64,000 bases of DNA, taken from HRBIN30 sp964534275 (GTDB lineage Bacteria > Desulfobacterota > Binatia > HRBIN30). Made by a program: the position numbers and the translations under genes. Numbering within the stretch: position 1 is the stretch's first letter; each line of letters starts with the position of its first letter. This document shows, piece after piece, positions 44,347-51,948 of this stretch. The notes below the pieces were generated by a model. That model made no database searches, had not been told where the DNA came from, and saw nothing but the letters and a program-made list of their open reading frames with translations. The DNA lies in assembly GCA_964534275.1 (NCBI GenBank), contig CAZHQG010000002.1, forward strand, positions 150,999-214,998, given 5' to 3'.

Positions 44347-47343
44347 ATGCGCAACGACACAGAGGTTGCGTCGACGGCAGCCAGCCCGGCAGCGGTGAAC
44401 CGCGCGATTGCGGAGATCATCGCGGAGCGGATTGCCCGCTACGCCCCCATCGCGGCAGGCATGTTCGTTGGTGTGGGCGCTGTGCAGGCCTTTGCGGCTG
44501 CGCCACCCGTGTCATGGATTCCTGTGCTCCTTTCTGGGCTACAAGCGTTCTTGTTGTGGGGCGAAGCCGAACTTGTGAGGCATCGCTGGTTCAGAGACCG
44601 AGCGGTGGCGATAGGCTTGGTAGTAGGGTTTGCAGTGAGTGCTTTGCTGGTCGTCGGGAGCTGGTGGACACAACTGTCGCTCCTTGCCGTGCTTGTAGTC
44701 ACGGCATTTTCGCTCACGGCGGCGGCGGTGCTTCCCTGGGGACTAGTTCCGCAGTTGTTTCTGGCGGGGAGTTCCCTCGCATCGGTGGTTGCTGTTTTTG
44801 CGGTCACCACGGGAGTGGGGGAGTTGGCTACGCCGCACGGGGTCTTTGCGCTGTTCGCGCAGATCCTTTCGTTGCGCGTGGCGGTGGAAACGCGAAAGAC
44901 CCATGCCTTGGCCGTGGAGGCCCGCTTGTTGGCCGAGGCCGCCGGCGCGCTCTACCGTGAGGTCGTCGAAACCGCGGTAGAAGCCATTTACCGCACCGAC
45001 ATTAATGGGCGCATCGTCTTTGCCAATGCCGCGGCCGCGCACTTGTTTGGGCTGAAGCTTGAAGAGCTGATAAGGCGGCACCTTTGGGAACTCGTTGCTC
45101 CGCGAGCGCGCGAAGAGGTGCGTGCATATTATGCCGATCAGTATCGGAACAGAACTCCGGTGACGTTTCGCGAAATTCCTCTGCTCGACGCTGCGGGAGG
45201 AGAAAAGTGGGTCAGCCAAACCGTGCAGTTGTGGGGCAGCGGCTCCCAAGTGGAGGGCTTCCACGCCGTGGCTCGCGAGATCACGGATCGGGTTCGCATC
45301 GTCGAGCAGCTTCGGCAAAGCGAAGCGCGGTTCCGCAGCACGTTCGAGCGCGCCCCAATTGGGATCGCGCTGGTGGCGCCGGACGGCAGGTTTTTGCGTG
45401 TGAACGCCGCGCTGTGCCGCATGCTCGGATATACCGCGGAAGAGCTTCTGGAACGGGACTTTCAGTCGCTCACGTACCCTGACGATCTAGGGCCAGACCT
45501 CGTGTTGGTTGAGGAGTGTCTTGCTGGCGCACGGGACACCTACGAGATGGAAAAACGTTACATCCGGCGCGACGGGCGCCTGGTGACGGCTCGCCTTCTG
45601 GTCGGGCTGGTGCGCGACTCGAAGGGGATACCCGTGCATTTTGTTTCGCTCATCGAGGATATCACCGAGCGGCGTGCCATGGAGCAGGCACTTCGCGAAA
45701 GCGAGGAGCGGTTTCGCTCTTTGGCGGAGGCTGCGTTCGATCCCATTGTCGTGACCGATGCTGCCGGCACCGTGTTGTTTTGGAATGGCGCGGCAGAGCA
45801 ACTGTTCGGTTACCCTCGCAACGAAGCGTGTGGAAGAAGCGTGAGCGAGCTGTTGGACATACAAGACCCAGGCGGTTCGAGCGAGGGTCCGTTTCTGGAG
45901 GTCTTGCGCCAATGCGTGCAAGAAGGGTCAGGGCTGCGGCGCGAACTGTGGCTCCGCTCTCAGGGATCCGGCGAGATCCCGGTCGAGGTTTCCCTGAGTG
46001 TCATTGGCGCCCACGAGCAAAAGCGCGTCGTGGGGATTTTGCGGGACGTGCGCGCCTACAAGGAACTCCAGTGGCATTTGCAACGCGCAAAGGAGGCTGC
46101 GGAAGAAGCTACCCGAGCCAAAACGATGTTCCTTGCCAACATGAGCCACGAGATTCGTACACCGCTCGCGGGAGTGCTTGGAGCGCTGGACTTGCTTCGC
46201 GAGACGGCGCTCGACGGCGAGCAAAAGGAATACGTCGAAACGGCGGTAGCGTCGGGACAAGCCCTGCTCGGTTTATTGAACGACCTGCTGGACCTCTCCA
46301 AGATCGAAACCGGGAAACTCGAGTTCCGACGCGAGCCCCTCGATTGTCATGCCTTGCTTGCTGAAGTCGGGCAAATGTTTGCCGTGCGAGCACGGAGCCA
46401 AGGGCTGTCGTTCGAGATCGAAGTCCACCCGCAAGTTCCACAGTGGGTCATCGCGGACAAGGCCCGAGTTCGGCAGATCTTGGTAAATTTAGTCGGTAAT
46501 GCCTTCAAATTTACGCCCAGAGGCTTTGTTCGGGTGGAATTGAGCGCGCATCGGTCGCGTTCCGATACGGGCGCTCTTTGCCAGCTTCATCTCTCCGTGC
46601 GGGACTCCGGGCCGGGCATCGCGGCGGTGGATCTCGAACGGATCTTTGCCCCGTTCGAGCGAGGCCGCTCAGAAGGCGGCCCGAGCGGAGCAGGCCTGGG
46701 ATTGGCGATCGCGCGGCGGTTAGCAGAAGACATGGGTGGGCAGCTTTGGGCAGAAAGCAGCGAAGGCAAAGGCAGCACGTTTCACCTTGTGCTGCCGGTG
46801 GATTTGCCGGCTCCCACTGCAGTTGCCGTCGACGAGCCGGACCGACAAGCCGTCGGTCGCCGCAGTTTACCTCCGCCTCCCTGGCGCATCTTGGTTGCCG
46901 AGGACCATCCGGTAAACCAGTTGCTCGTGCGCCGAATCCTCGAGCGCCGCGGGCACGAGGTAGCTGTAGCGAGTGACGGTGAGGAAGCCCTTCGGCTGCT
47001 CGAGGCGGAGCGCTTCGACCTTTTACTAGCCGACGTGCAAATGCCCAAACTGGACGGGCTGCAACTGATCGAACAAGTGCGCGCCCGCGAGCAAGCAGGG
47101 CAGTGCTTCGCGCGGCAGGGCAACTGCCTGTCGATCGTTGCATTGACCGCTCACGCCTGGCGGGAAGACCGCGATCGTTGCTTGGCTGCTGGCGCCGACG
47201 CGTACCTCAGCAAGCCCATTAGCGCCGAAGGTTTGCTCCGCACCCTGCACGGCTTGGTGGCGCCTACCAGCCCGGAAACAGCCGAAACGAGCGAGACAGC
47301 GCCCCCGGTGCTCGATGCCCCTGCATCGGCGCGAGTCTTGTAG
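44347..47343 (+). CDS. Membrane-bound hybrid histidine kinase with three PAS domains
   Basis: About 998 residues. The N-terminal 190 residues hold five or six hydrophobic segments with no named sensor family. Three PAS domains follow: ETAVEAIYRTDINGRIVFAN, FERAPIGIALVAPDGRFLRV, and AAFDPIVVTDAAGTVLFWNG. The HisKA phospho-acceptor is in ANMSHEIRTPL (His near residue 601). The ATPase has NLVGNAFKFTPRG, RDSGPGIA and GAGLGLAIARR. A C-terminal receiver (ILVAEDHPVNQLLVRRIL, LLADVQMPKLDG with Asp near 896, AYLSKPIS) makes it a hybrid kinase of the BarA/ArcB style, but no Hpt domain or regulator gene is adjacent. Upstream in-frame starts to 44206 exist, so the start is uncertain. Confidence 0.9.
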   Translation: MRNDTEVASTAASPAAVNRAIAEIIAERIARYAPIAAGMFVGVGAVQAFAAAPPVSWIPVLLSGLQAFLLWGEAELVRHRWFRDRAVAIGLVVGFAVSALLVVGSWWTQLSLLAVLVVTAFSLTAAAVLPWGLVPQLFLAGSSLASVVAVFAVTTGVGELATPHGVFALFAQILSLRVAVETRKTHALAVEARLLAEAAGALYREVVETAVEAIYRTDINGRIVFANAAAAHLFGLKLEELIRRHLWELVAPRAREEVRAYYADQYRNRTPVTFREIPLLDAAGGEKWVSQTVQLWGSGSQVEGFHAVAREITDRVRIVEQLRQSEARFRSTFERAPIGIALVAPDGRFLRVNAALCRMLGYTAEELLERDFQSLTYPDDLGPDLVLVEECLAGARDTYEMEKRYIRRDGRLVTARLLVGLVRDSKGIPVHFVSLIEDITERRAMEQALRESEERFRSLAEAAFDPIVVTDAAGTVLFWNGAAEQLFGYPRNEACGRSVSELLDIQDPGGSSEGPFLEVLRQCVQEGSGLRRELWLRSQGSGEIPVEVSLSVIGAHEQKRVVGILRDVRAYKELQWHLQRAKEAAEEATRAKTMFLANMSHEIRTPLAGVLGALDLLRETALDGEQKEYVETAVASGQALLGLLNDLLDLSKIETGKLEFRREPLDCHALLAEVGQMFAVRARSQGLSFEIEVHPQVPQWVIADKARVRQILVNLVGNAFKFTPRGFVRVELSAHRSRSDTGALCQLHLSVRDSGPGIAAVDLERIFAPFERGRSEGGPSGAGLGLAIARRLAEDMGGQLWAESSEGKGSTFHLVLPVDLPAPTAVAVDEPDRQAVGRRSLPPPPWRILVAEDHPVNQLLVRRILERRGHEVAVASDGEEALRLLEAERFDLLLADVQMPKLDGLQLIEQVRAREQAGQCFARQGNCLSIVALTAHAWREDRDRCLAAGADAYLSKPISAEGLLRTLHGLVAPTSPETAETSETAPPVLDAPASARVL

Positions 47344-47598
47344 CGCGCGTGCCTGACCGTGGCGCCAAGACCGCGCACCGGACCGCTCTCCCTTCCACGG
47401 CAACCCGGTGAATTGCCACCGCATCCAAGGACCCGAGTCGCTTCACGCACGCCCGTCGAAACGGCGGAGGAGTGTGCTGAGCCGTAGCGAGATGTTGACC
47501 TTCAGGAATCGGGATCGTGGGGACGCGAGTTCTTCACACACCTGCAGGCGCGAAGCGGCGGACTCCGGGAAGTTTGTGCAGCGCTTCCGAACGGGGAA

Positions 47599-47687
47599 CG
47601 GAGAGGGAGGGATTCGAACCCTCGGTAGAGTTTTAGCCCTACACACGCTTAGCAGGCGTGCGCCTTCGACCTCTCGGCCACCTCTCC
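47599..47687 (-). tRNA. tRNA-Ser (GCU anticodon)
   Basis: Read on the minus strand, the acceptor GGAGAGG (from 47687) pairs with CCTCTCC (to 47600), with discriminator G at 47599. The anticodon loop CTGCTAA gives GCU. A long variable arm (about 20 bases, with GTAGGGC...) marks class II tRNA-Ser, and the T-arm is GAGGG-TTCGAAT-CCCTC. CCA is not encoded. Confidence 0.95.
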
Positions 47688-47709
47688 AAGCGTTAGATGG
47701 CGGCTTTGC

Positions 47710-48480
47710 TTACCTTTCCTCTGTTCCCGGTGCAACTGCACGGCGGAGGACGAGTTGGCGCAGAACCTGGGCGTCGTACACCGCAGCCGCATGGACGTCG
47801 TTGTTGAAATACGCGTAGCAAGGTTTCCCGGCCCGCGCTTGGCTGCGCAGCCAACGGGCCCAACGCCGTAGTTTTGGTCGGGTGTAGCGTCCGGCGTAAC
47901 CCGGCAGCGGGCCGTGAAAGCGTACGTAAGCAGCGGGTCCGACGCTCACGCGGGGTACGCGCAGACCGGGAAAATCATGCACGACAAACACGGCGCCGTG
48001 CTCGGCGAGCAGTTGTCGAATCGCTGGCACGAACCAGCTCGGATGGCGGAACTCGAAGGCGTGCACCCAGTTCTTGGGCAGCAAGCGCAAAAAGGCGTCC
48101 AGGCGCTCCGGGTCGCAATGCCACTGCGGGGGCAACTGGTAGAGGATCGGACCCAGGTGCTCGCCGAGCTCCGCGACGGTACGGAGGAATTGCTCGAGAG
48201 CGCGGTCGACCTCCTTGAGCTTCTTGCGATGCGTAACAAACCGGTTGGCCTTGACTGCGAACAGGAACCCTGGCGGGGCCAGCGTGCGCCAGTTCTGAAC
48301 GGCCTCTACGGTCGGCATGCGATAGAACGTGTTGTTGACCTCCACGGTGTCGAAGCGCTGCGCATAAAAGGAAAACCACTGCGCAGTGGGAAGGTCGTCC
48401 GGATAAAATTTGCCGCGCCACCCAGGATAGAGCCAGCCGGAACAGCCGATGTGGATGGGAGCTAAGCGGCTGCCTGCCAT
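47710..48480 (-). CDS. DUF72 (YecE family) protein
   Basis: 256 residues, predicted TIM-barrel. Family marks: HIGCSGWLYPGWRGKFYPDDLP at the N-terminus (in parts: GCSGWLYPGW), FDTVEVNNTFYRMPT near residue 45, FAVKANRFVTHRKKLKE, LGPILYQLPPQW, FEFRHPSWF, and YVRFHGPLPGYAGRY, then CYAYFNND. Function unknown although the family is widespread. The ATG at 48480 lies inside the end of the AmrS gene (19-base overlap), which implies coupling. It ends 23 bases before the tRNA-Ser 5' side. Confidence 0.9.
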   Translation of the reverse strand: MAGSRLAPIHIGCSGWLYPGWRGKFYPDDLPTAQWFSFYAQRFDTVEVNNTFYRMPTVEAVQNWRTLAPPGFLFAVKANRFVTHRKKLKEVDRALEQFLRTVAELGEHLGPILYQLPPQWHCDPERLDAFLRLLPKNWVHAFEFRHPSWFVPAIRQLLAEHGAVFVVHDFPGLRVPRVSVGPAAYVRFHGPLPGYAGRYTRPKLRRWARWLRSQARAGKPCYAYFNNDVHAAAVYDAQVLRQLVLRRAVAPGTEER

Positions 48481-49577
48481 ACGCCAGGAAGAGCGGTTCC
48501 GCAGTCGGGGCAGCGGCCACCAACCACGCGATTGGCGAGCAACGTGAACCCGTACCGTTGGATCAGCAAGCTTTGGCACTGGTGGCAAAACGTGTTCTCG
48601 CCGCCTTCGCCGGGTACGTTGCCTTCGTACACATAGTGCAAGCCGGCCTCGAGCCCGATTTGCCTGGCGCGGCGCAATCGGGGCACAGGAGTGCGCGGCC
48701 GATCGAGCAGGCGGTAGGTGGGATAAAACTGCGTGACGTGCCAAGGAATGTCGCGGTCGACGCTCACGAGAAACTCGGCAATTTGGCGAAGTTCCTCGTC
48801 GCTGTCGTTGTGGCCTGGGATGACCAAAGTGGTCACTTCCACCCAAATGCCCAGGCTTTTGTAACGGCGAATGTTTTCCATGACCGGACCCACACGGGCG
48901 CCGGTCATTTGCTTGTGCGCACTTTCCCGGAATCCTTTTAAATCGATGTTGGCTGCATCTAGGTACGGCGCGATGGCTTCTAGGGCTTCCTTGCCAATGT
49001 ACCCGTTGGTCACGAACACGTTGCGCAGCCCGCGGCTGTGGGCAAGCCGTGCCGTGTCGTACGCGAACTCGAAAAAAATTGTGGGCTCCGTGTAGGTGTA
49101 CGCAATGCTGGTGCAACCACTCCGCAGCGCTGCCTGCACCACTTCTTCCGGGCTGACATCTTCACCAGGGATGCGGGCGCCAGCCTCGCGCAAGCTGAGG
49201 CACAGCACTTCGGGATTTTCACCTCCCGCTTCGGCCCCGTTGCCCGTGTCGGCGCAAATGACTCCTTTTTCCTTGGGTTGTTGGGAGATTTCGTAGTTCT
49301 GGCAGTGCAAGCAGCGAAAGTTGCACCCCACCGTGGCGATGGAGTACGAGAGCGAGCCCGGGAAGAAATGGAACAGCGGTTTCTTCTCGATCGGGTCGAC
49401 ATGTCGTGCCACGAGGCGGCCGTACACCAGGGTAAACAGCTTGCCCTCCACATTCACCCGTACTCCGCACGCCCCGCGACGCCCGCGAGCAATCTTGCAG
49501 TCGAGAGCACATAACGTGCATGCCACCCTCCCGTCGGGGCAGGGGTTCCAGAACATCGCCTCGCGGATCGAACTCAT
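48462..49577 (-). CDS. AmmeMemoRadiSam-type radical SAM enzyme (AmrS family)
   Basis: 371 residues. N-terminal Cys-rich block GRVACTLCALDCKIARGRRG; radical SAM cluster site VGCNFRCLHCQNYEISQ (CxxxCxxC) near residue 85; SAM-binding SIAYTYTEPTIFFEFAYD; VFVTNGYIG; DLKGF; and a C-terminal zinc-like pair CHQCQSLL and CPDCGTALPGVW. The family is related to PFL-activating enzymes but its substrate is not known. The usual companions AmrA and Memo/AmrB are not in this window. It lies between nrdJ and the DUF72 gene on one strand, with GGAGG before the ATG. Confidence 0.88.
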   Translation of the reverse strand: MSSIREAMFWNPCPDGRVACTLCALDCKIARGRRGACGVRVNVEGKLFTLVYGRLVARHVDPIEKKPLFHFFPGSLSYSIATVGCNFRCLHCQNYEISQQPKEKGVICADTGNGAEAGGENPEVLCLSLREAGARIPGEDVSPEEVVQAALRSGCTSIAYTYTEPTIFFEFAYDTARLAHSRGLRNVFVTNGYIGKEALEAIAPYLDAANIDLKGFRESAHKQMTGARVGPVMENIRRYKSLGIWVEVTTLVIPGHNDSDEELRQIAEFLVSVDRDIPWHVTQFYPTYRLLDRPRTPVPRLRRARQIGLEAGLHYVYEGNVPGEGGENTFCHQCQSLLIQRYGFTLLANRVVGGRCPDCGTALPGVWQAAA

Positions 49578-49597
49578 CGGGCCTCCAGCGTCGCCCA

Positions 49598-51334
49598 TTA
49601 CACTGCACATTCGCGGCACTCGGCAAGAGCCGCGTCGTCGACCAGCGACAGCACCTGTCCCCGACGGCTGCCGTAGCGGTACACCGTGATGCCCTTGAGC
49701 CGGTGCTCGCGTGCCATCAGGTAAATGTCCCGCACTTGGGCCGGCGTGGCGTCAGCAGGCAAGTTGATGGTTTTCGAGACTGCCGCATCCACGTACGCTT
49801 GAAACTGCGACTGCATGCGCACGTGCCATTCGGGGGCGATTTCCAGCGCAGTTGGAAAGCGCCGCCGCACTTCTTCCGGCAGGCTGGCGAGGTCGCGAAT
49901 CGATCCGTGCTGCTCTACGTGTTCGCGCACAGCGGGGGCTTGGTCGCCAAGTTCCGCGAGGAGGCGTTCGAGAGCGGGGTGAACTTCGACGAAATGCCGC
50001 CCATCGAGCAAGCGGCGGCAGACAGCCAAGGCGAACAACGGTTCGATGCCACTCGAAACGCCCGCAATGAGACTGATGGTTCCGGTCGGGGCAATGCAAG
50101 TCACGGTGGCATTGCGTAGCGCGCGGTAGCCAATGCCGGGCCAAATACTTTCAGGAAACGCGGGGAACGAGCCGCGGCGTTTCCCGAGCTCGAGCGAGGC
50201 GATCCGCGCCTCGACACTCAGGAACGCCACGATTTCGCCCGCAAGCGACACCGCTTCGATCGAGTCGTAAGGAATGTTCAACTCGATCAACAGGTCGGCC
50301 AGGCCCATGACCCCGAGGCCGATTTTGCGGGTGCGGCGGGTTGCCGCCTCGATTTCCGGGAAGGGGTGGGCGGTGGCCTCGATGACGTTGTCGAGGAACA
50401 CTACGGCGTCGTGAATCGCCGATCGCAGCTCGGGCCAGTCGAGGTCGTTTCCGCTAACGAAGCGGGGCAGGCTGATCGACCCGAGCACGCACGATTCGTT
50501 CGGTAACAGCGGCTGCTCGCCGCAAGGGTTCGTGGCCTCGATCGTGCCCAGCGCCGGTACCGTATGGTGCTTGTTGATTTCGTCGAGAAATACGAGGCCC
50601 GGATCGCCGCACTCCCACGCTGCCTCGGCGATGAGGTCGAGCAAATGGTTCGGATCGACGTGGCGCACGATGGCGCCAGTGCGCGGGTTCACGAGCGGGA
50701 ACGGTTGGCCACGCTCCAACGCCTCGAAGAAGCCCTCCGTCATACCCACGCTGATGTTGAAGTTCTCTAGGCGTCCGGGCGTGACCTTCGCACGGACGAA
50801 GTCCTCGATATCGGGATGCGACACCCGGAGCACGCCCATGTTGGCGCCGCGGCGGCGCCCGCCCTCGCGAATGACGGCCGTCGTGTGGTCGAACAACTCC
50901 ATGAACGAGACCGGACCCGAGGTCACTCCACCGGTACTCCGCACCCGGTCCCCGCGCGGCCGCAACGCGCTGAAGGAGAACCCCGTGCCGCCACCGGTTT
51001 GGTGGATCCGGGCCATGCGCAGCAAAGCAGTGAAAATCGAGTCGAGGTCGTCGTCGACAGGAAGAACGAAACACGCCGCCAGTTGCCCGCCCGGAAGGCC
51101 CGCATTCATGAGGGTGGGCGAGTTGGGCAAGAACTGCAAACTCGAAAGACGCTGATAGAACCGCTCTTCCCACTCTTGTGGCGACTCGCCGAACTTCTCG
51201 GACGGGGCCGCCACCGCCCGCGCCACGCGACGGAACATGCCATCCGCATCTTCGATCAGCGCACCCGTGTCGTCGCGCCGCAGATAGCGCTCCTCGAGGA
51301 CGGCAATCGCTGCCGGGGAGAGATGAGGTTCCAT
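49598..51334 (-). CDS. nrdJ: Class II (adenosylcobalamin-dependent) ribonucleotide reductase
   Basis: 578 residues; makes deoxyribonucleotides with B12 instead of a diiron subunit, independent of oxygen. Marks: QFLPNSPTLMNAGLPGGQLAACF near residue 70 (in parts: NSPTLMNAG, LAACFVLPV), RQxGGGTGFSFSALRP-type block HQTGGGTGFSFSALRP, the active-site Cys in ATNPCGEQPLLPNESC near residue 270, CIAPTGTISLIAGVSSGIEP, and KGITVYRYGSR. The C-terminus CRECAV supplies the redox CxxC pair. No ATP-cone is present, so it is the compact form. No B12 riboswitch was recognised upstream. The amrS start lies 20 bases past its stop. Confidence 0.93.
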   Translation of the reverse strand: MEPHLSPAAIAVLEERYLRRDDTGALIEDADGMFRRVARAVAAPSEKFGESPQEWEERFYQRLSSLQFLPNSPTLMNAGLPGGQLAACFVLPVDDDLDSIFTALLRMARIHQTGGGTGFSFSALRPRGDRVRSTGGVTSGPVSFMELFDHTTAVIREGGRRRGANMGVLRVSHPDIEDFVRAKVTPGRLENFNISVGMTEGFFEALERGQPFPLVNPRTGAIVRHVDPNHLLDLIAEAAWECGDPGLVFLDEINKHHTVPALGTIEATNPCGEQPLLPNESCVLGSISLPRFVSGNDLDWPELRSAIHDAVVFLDNVIEATAHPFPEIEAATRRTRKIGLGVMGLADLLIELNIPYDSIEAVSLAGEIVAFLSVEARIASLELGKRRGSFPAFPESIWPGIGYRALRNATVTCIAPTGTISLIAGVSSGIEPLFALAVCRRLLDGRHFVEVHPALERLLAELGDQAPAVREHVEQHGSIRDLASLPEEVRRRFPTALEIAPEWHVRMQSQFQAYVDAAVSKTINLPADATPAQVRDIYLMAREHRLKGITVYRYGSRRGQVLSLVDDAALAECRECAV

Positions 51335-51598
51335 GGAAGTTGCCTCGGACACGTTCACTCCAGAGCTACGGCATTTGTCCTGAACCTGCAAGCTGCACCC
51401 CCTGGCGCTGGCGATATGCGTCTTGTTCGCGGACAGCGCCACACACCCGGGAAGACTCAACTTCTACGAAAACCCCTGCACGCAAGCCGTAGGCGCGCGG
51501 TTTCCGCGCCTCTTCCTGTACGCAGGAACACGCTTCCCCTCGGGTAAGGGAATCCTGCACCCATCGAAATCCCCCTGCCGTCACACACCGCATGGAGG

Positions 51599-51713
51599 GG
51601 CGACGCGGTAGGTCGCCCTTGGGCGGTGATGAGTGGGATCCACGCCGACCGTTCCCCACCGCAGTCAGCATCCCGGCGACGCGGTGCGTTGCCCTTGGCG
51701 GGTGATGGCCGGG
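51599..51713. repeat. Two imperfect 39-base direct repeats
   Basis: Copies at 51599-51637 and 51675-51713 share GGCGACGCGGT, GCCCTTGG and GGTGATG with few differences, 76 bases apart. The first copy also forms a hairpin: GGGCGAC (51598-51604) with GTCGCCC (51612-51618). This is typical of dispersed intergenic repeat elements. Confidence 0.6.
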
Positions 51714-51763
51714 CTCCTCGCTGGCGCCCTTCTTCTGGCTTCCGGCACGCAGGTTGGACGGCA

Positions 51764-51787
51764 CCCGGGCATCTTGCCGGGAGCGCG
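51764..51787. repeat. REP-like element related to the one near 28.6 kb
   Basis: CCCGGGCATCTTGCCGGGAG shares the GGGC(A/G)TCTTGCC core with the reverse complement of the element at 28612-28640. Low-confidence member of a dispersed repeat. Confidence 0.35.
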
Positions 51788-51948
51788 GTCGTTTGGGCCT
51801 TGAAAAGCAGCCGTTTACGCATCGATGAAGAAGGATTACGCCGAATTTTTGCTGCCCCCCACTTCCTTGTTTGAAAACCGAGTGTCATGCGGGTATCACA
51901 AAATGTCGCGGCGGAAAGCCGGGACTGTTGGACACCAGGGAGAGTTCT

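Larger units (their letters stand above)
51335..51948. other. 614-base divergent intergenic region with repeats
   Basis: The region separates nrdJ (minus) from the PHM-like lipoprotein gene (plus). I see no gene. It holds a pair of direct repeats and a REP-like hairpin (listed separately). I looked for a cobalamin riboswitch on the nrdJ strand and found no convincing B12-box pattern. Promoters for both genes should be here but none is clear. Confidence 0.5.

Noticed and set aside
47344..47598. Integration (att) site at the tRNA-Ser 3' end
   Set aside because: No integrase, no direct repeat of the tRNA end and no mobile-element genes are visible on either side.
51335..51600. Possible cobalamin riboswitch before nrdJ
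   Set aside because: I looked for B12-box-like and GCCACTG elements on the minus strand and found no convincing set.
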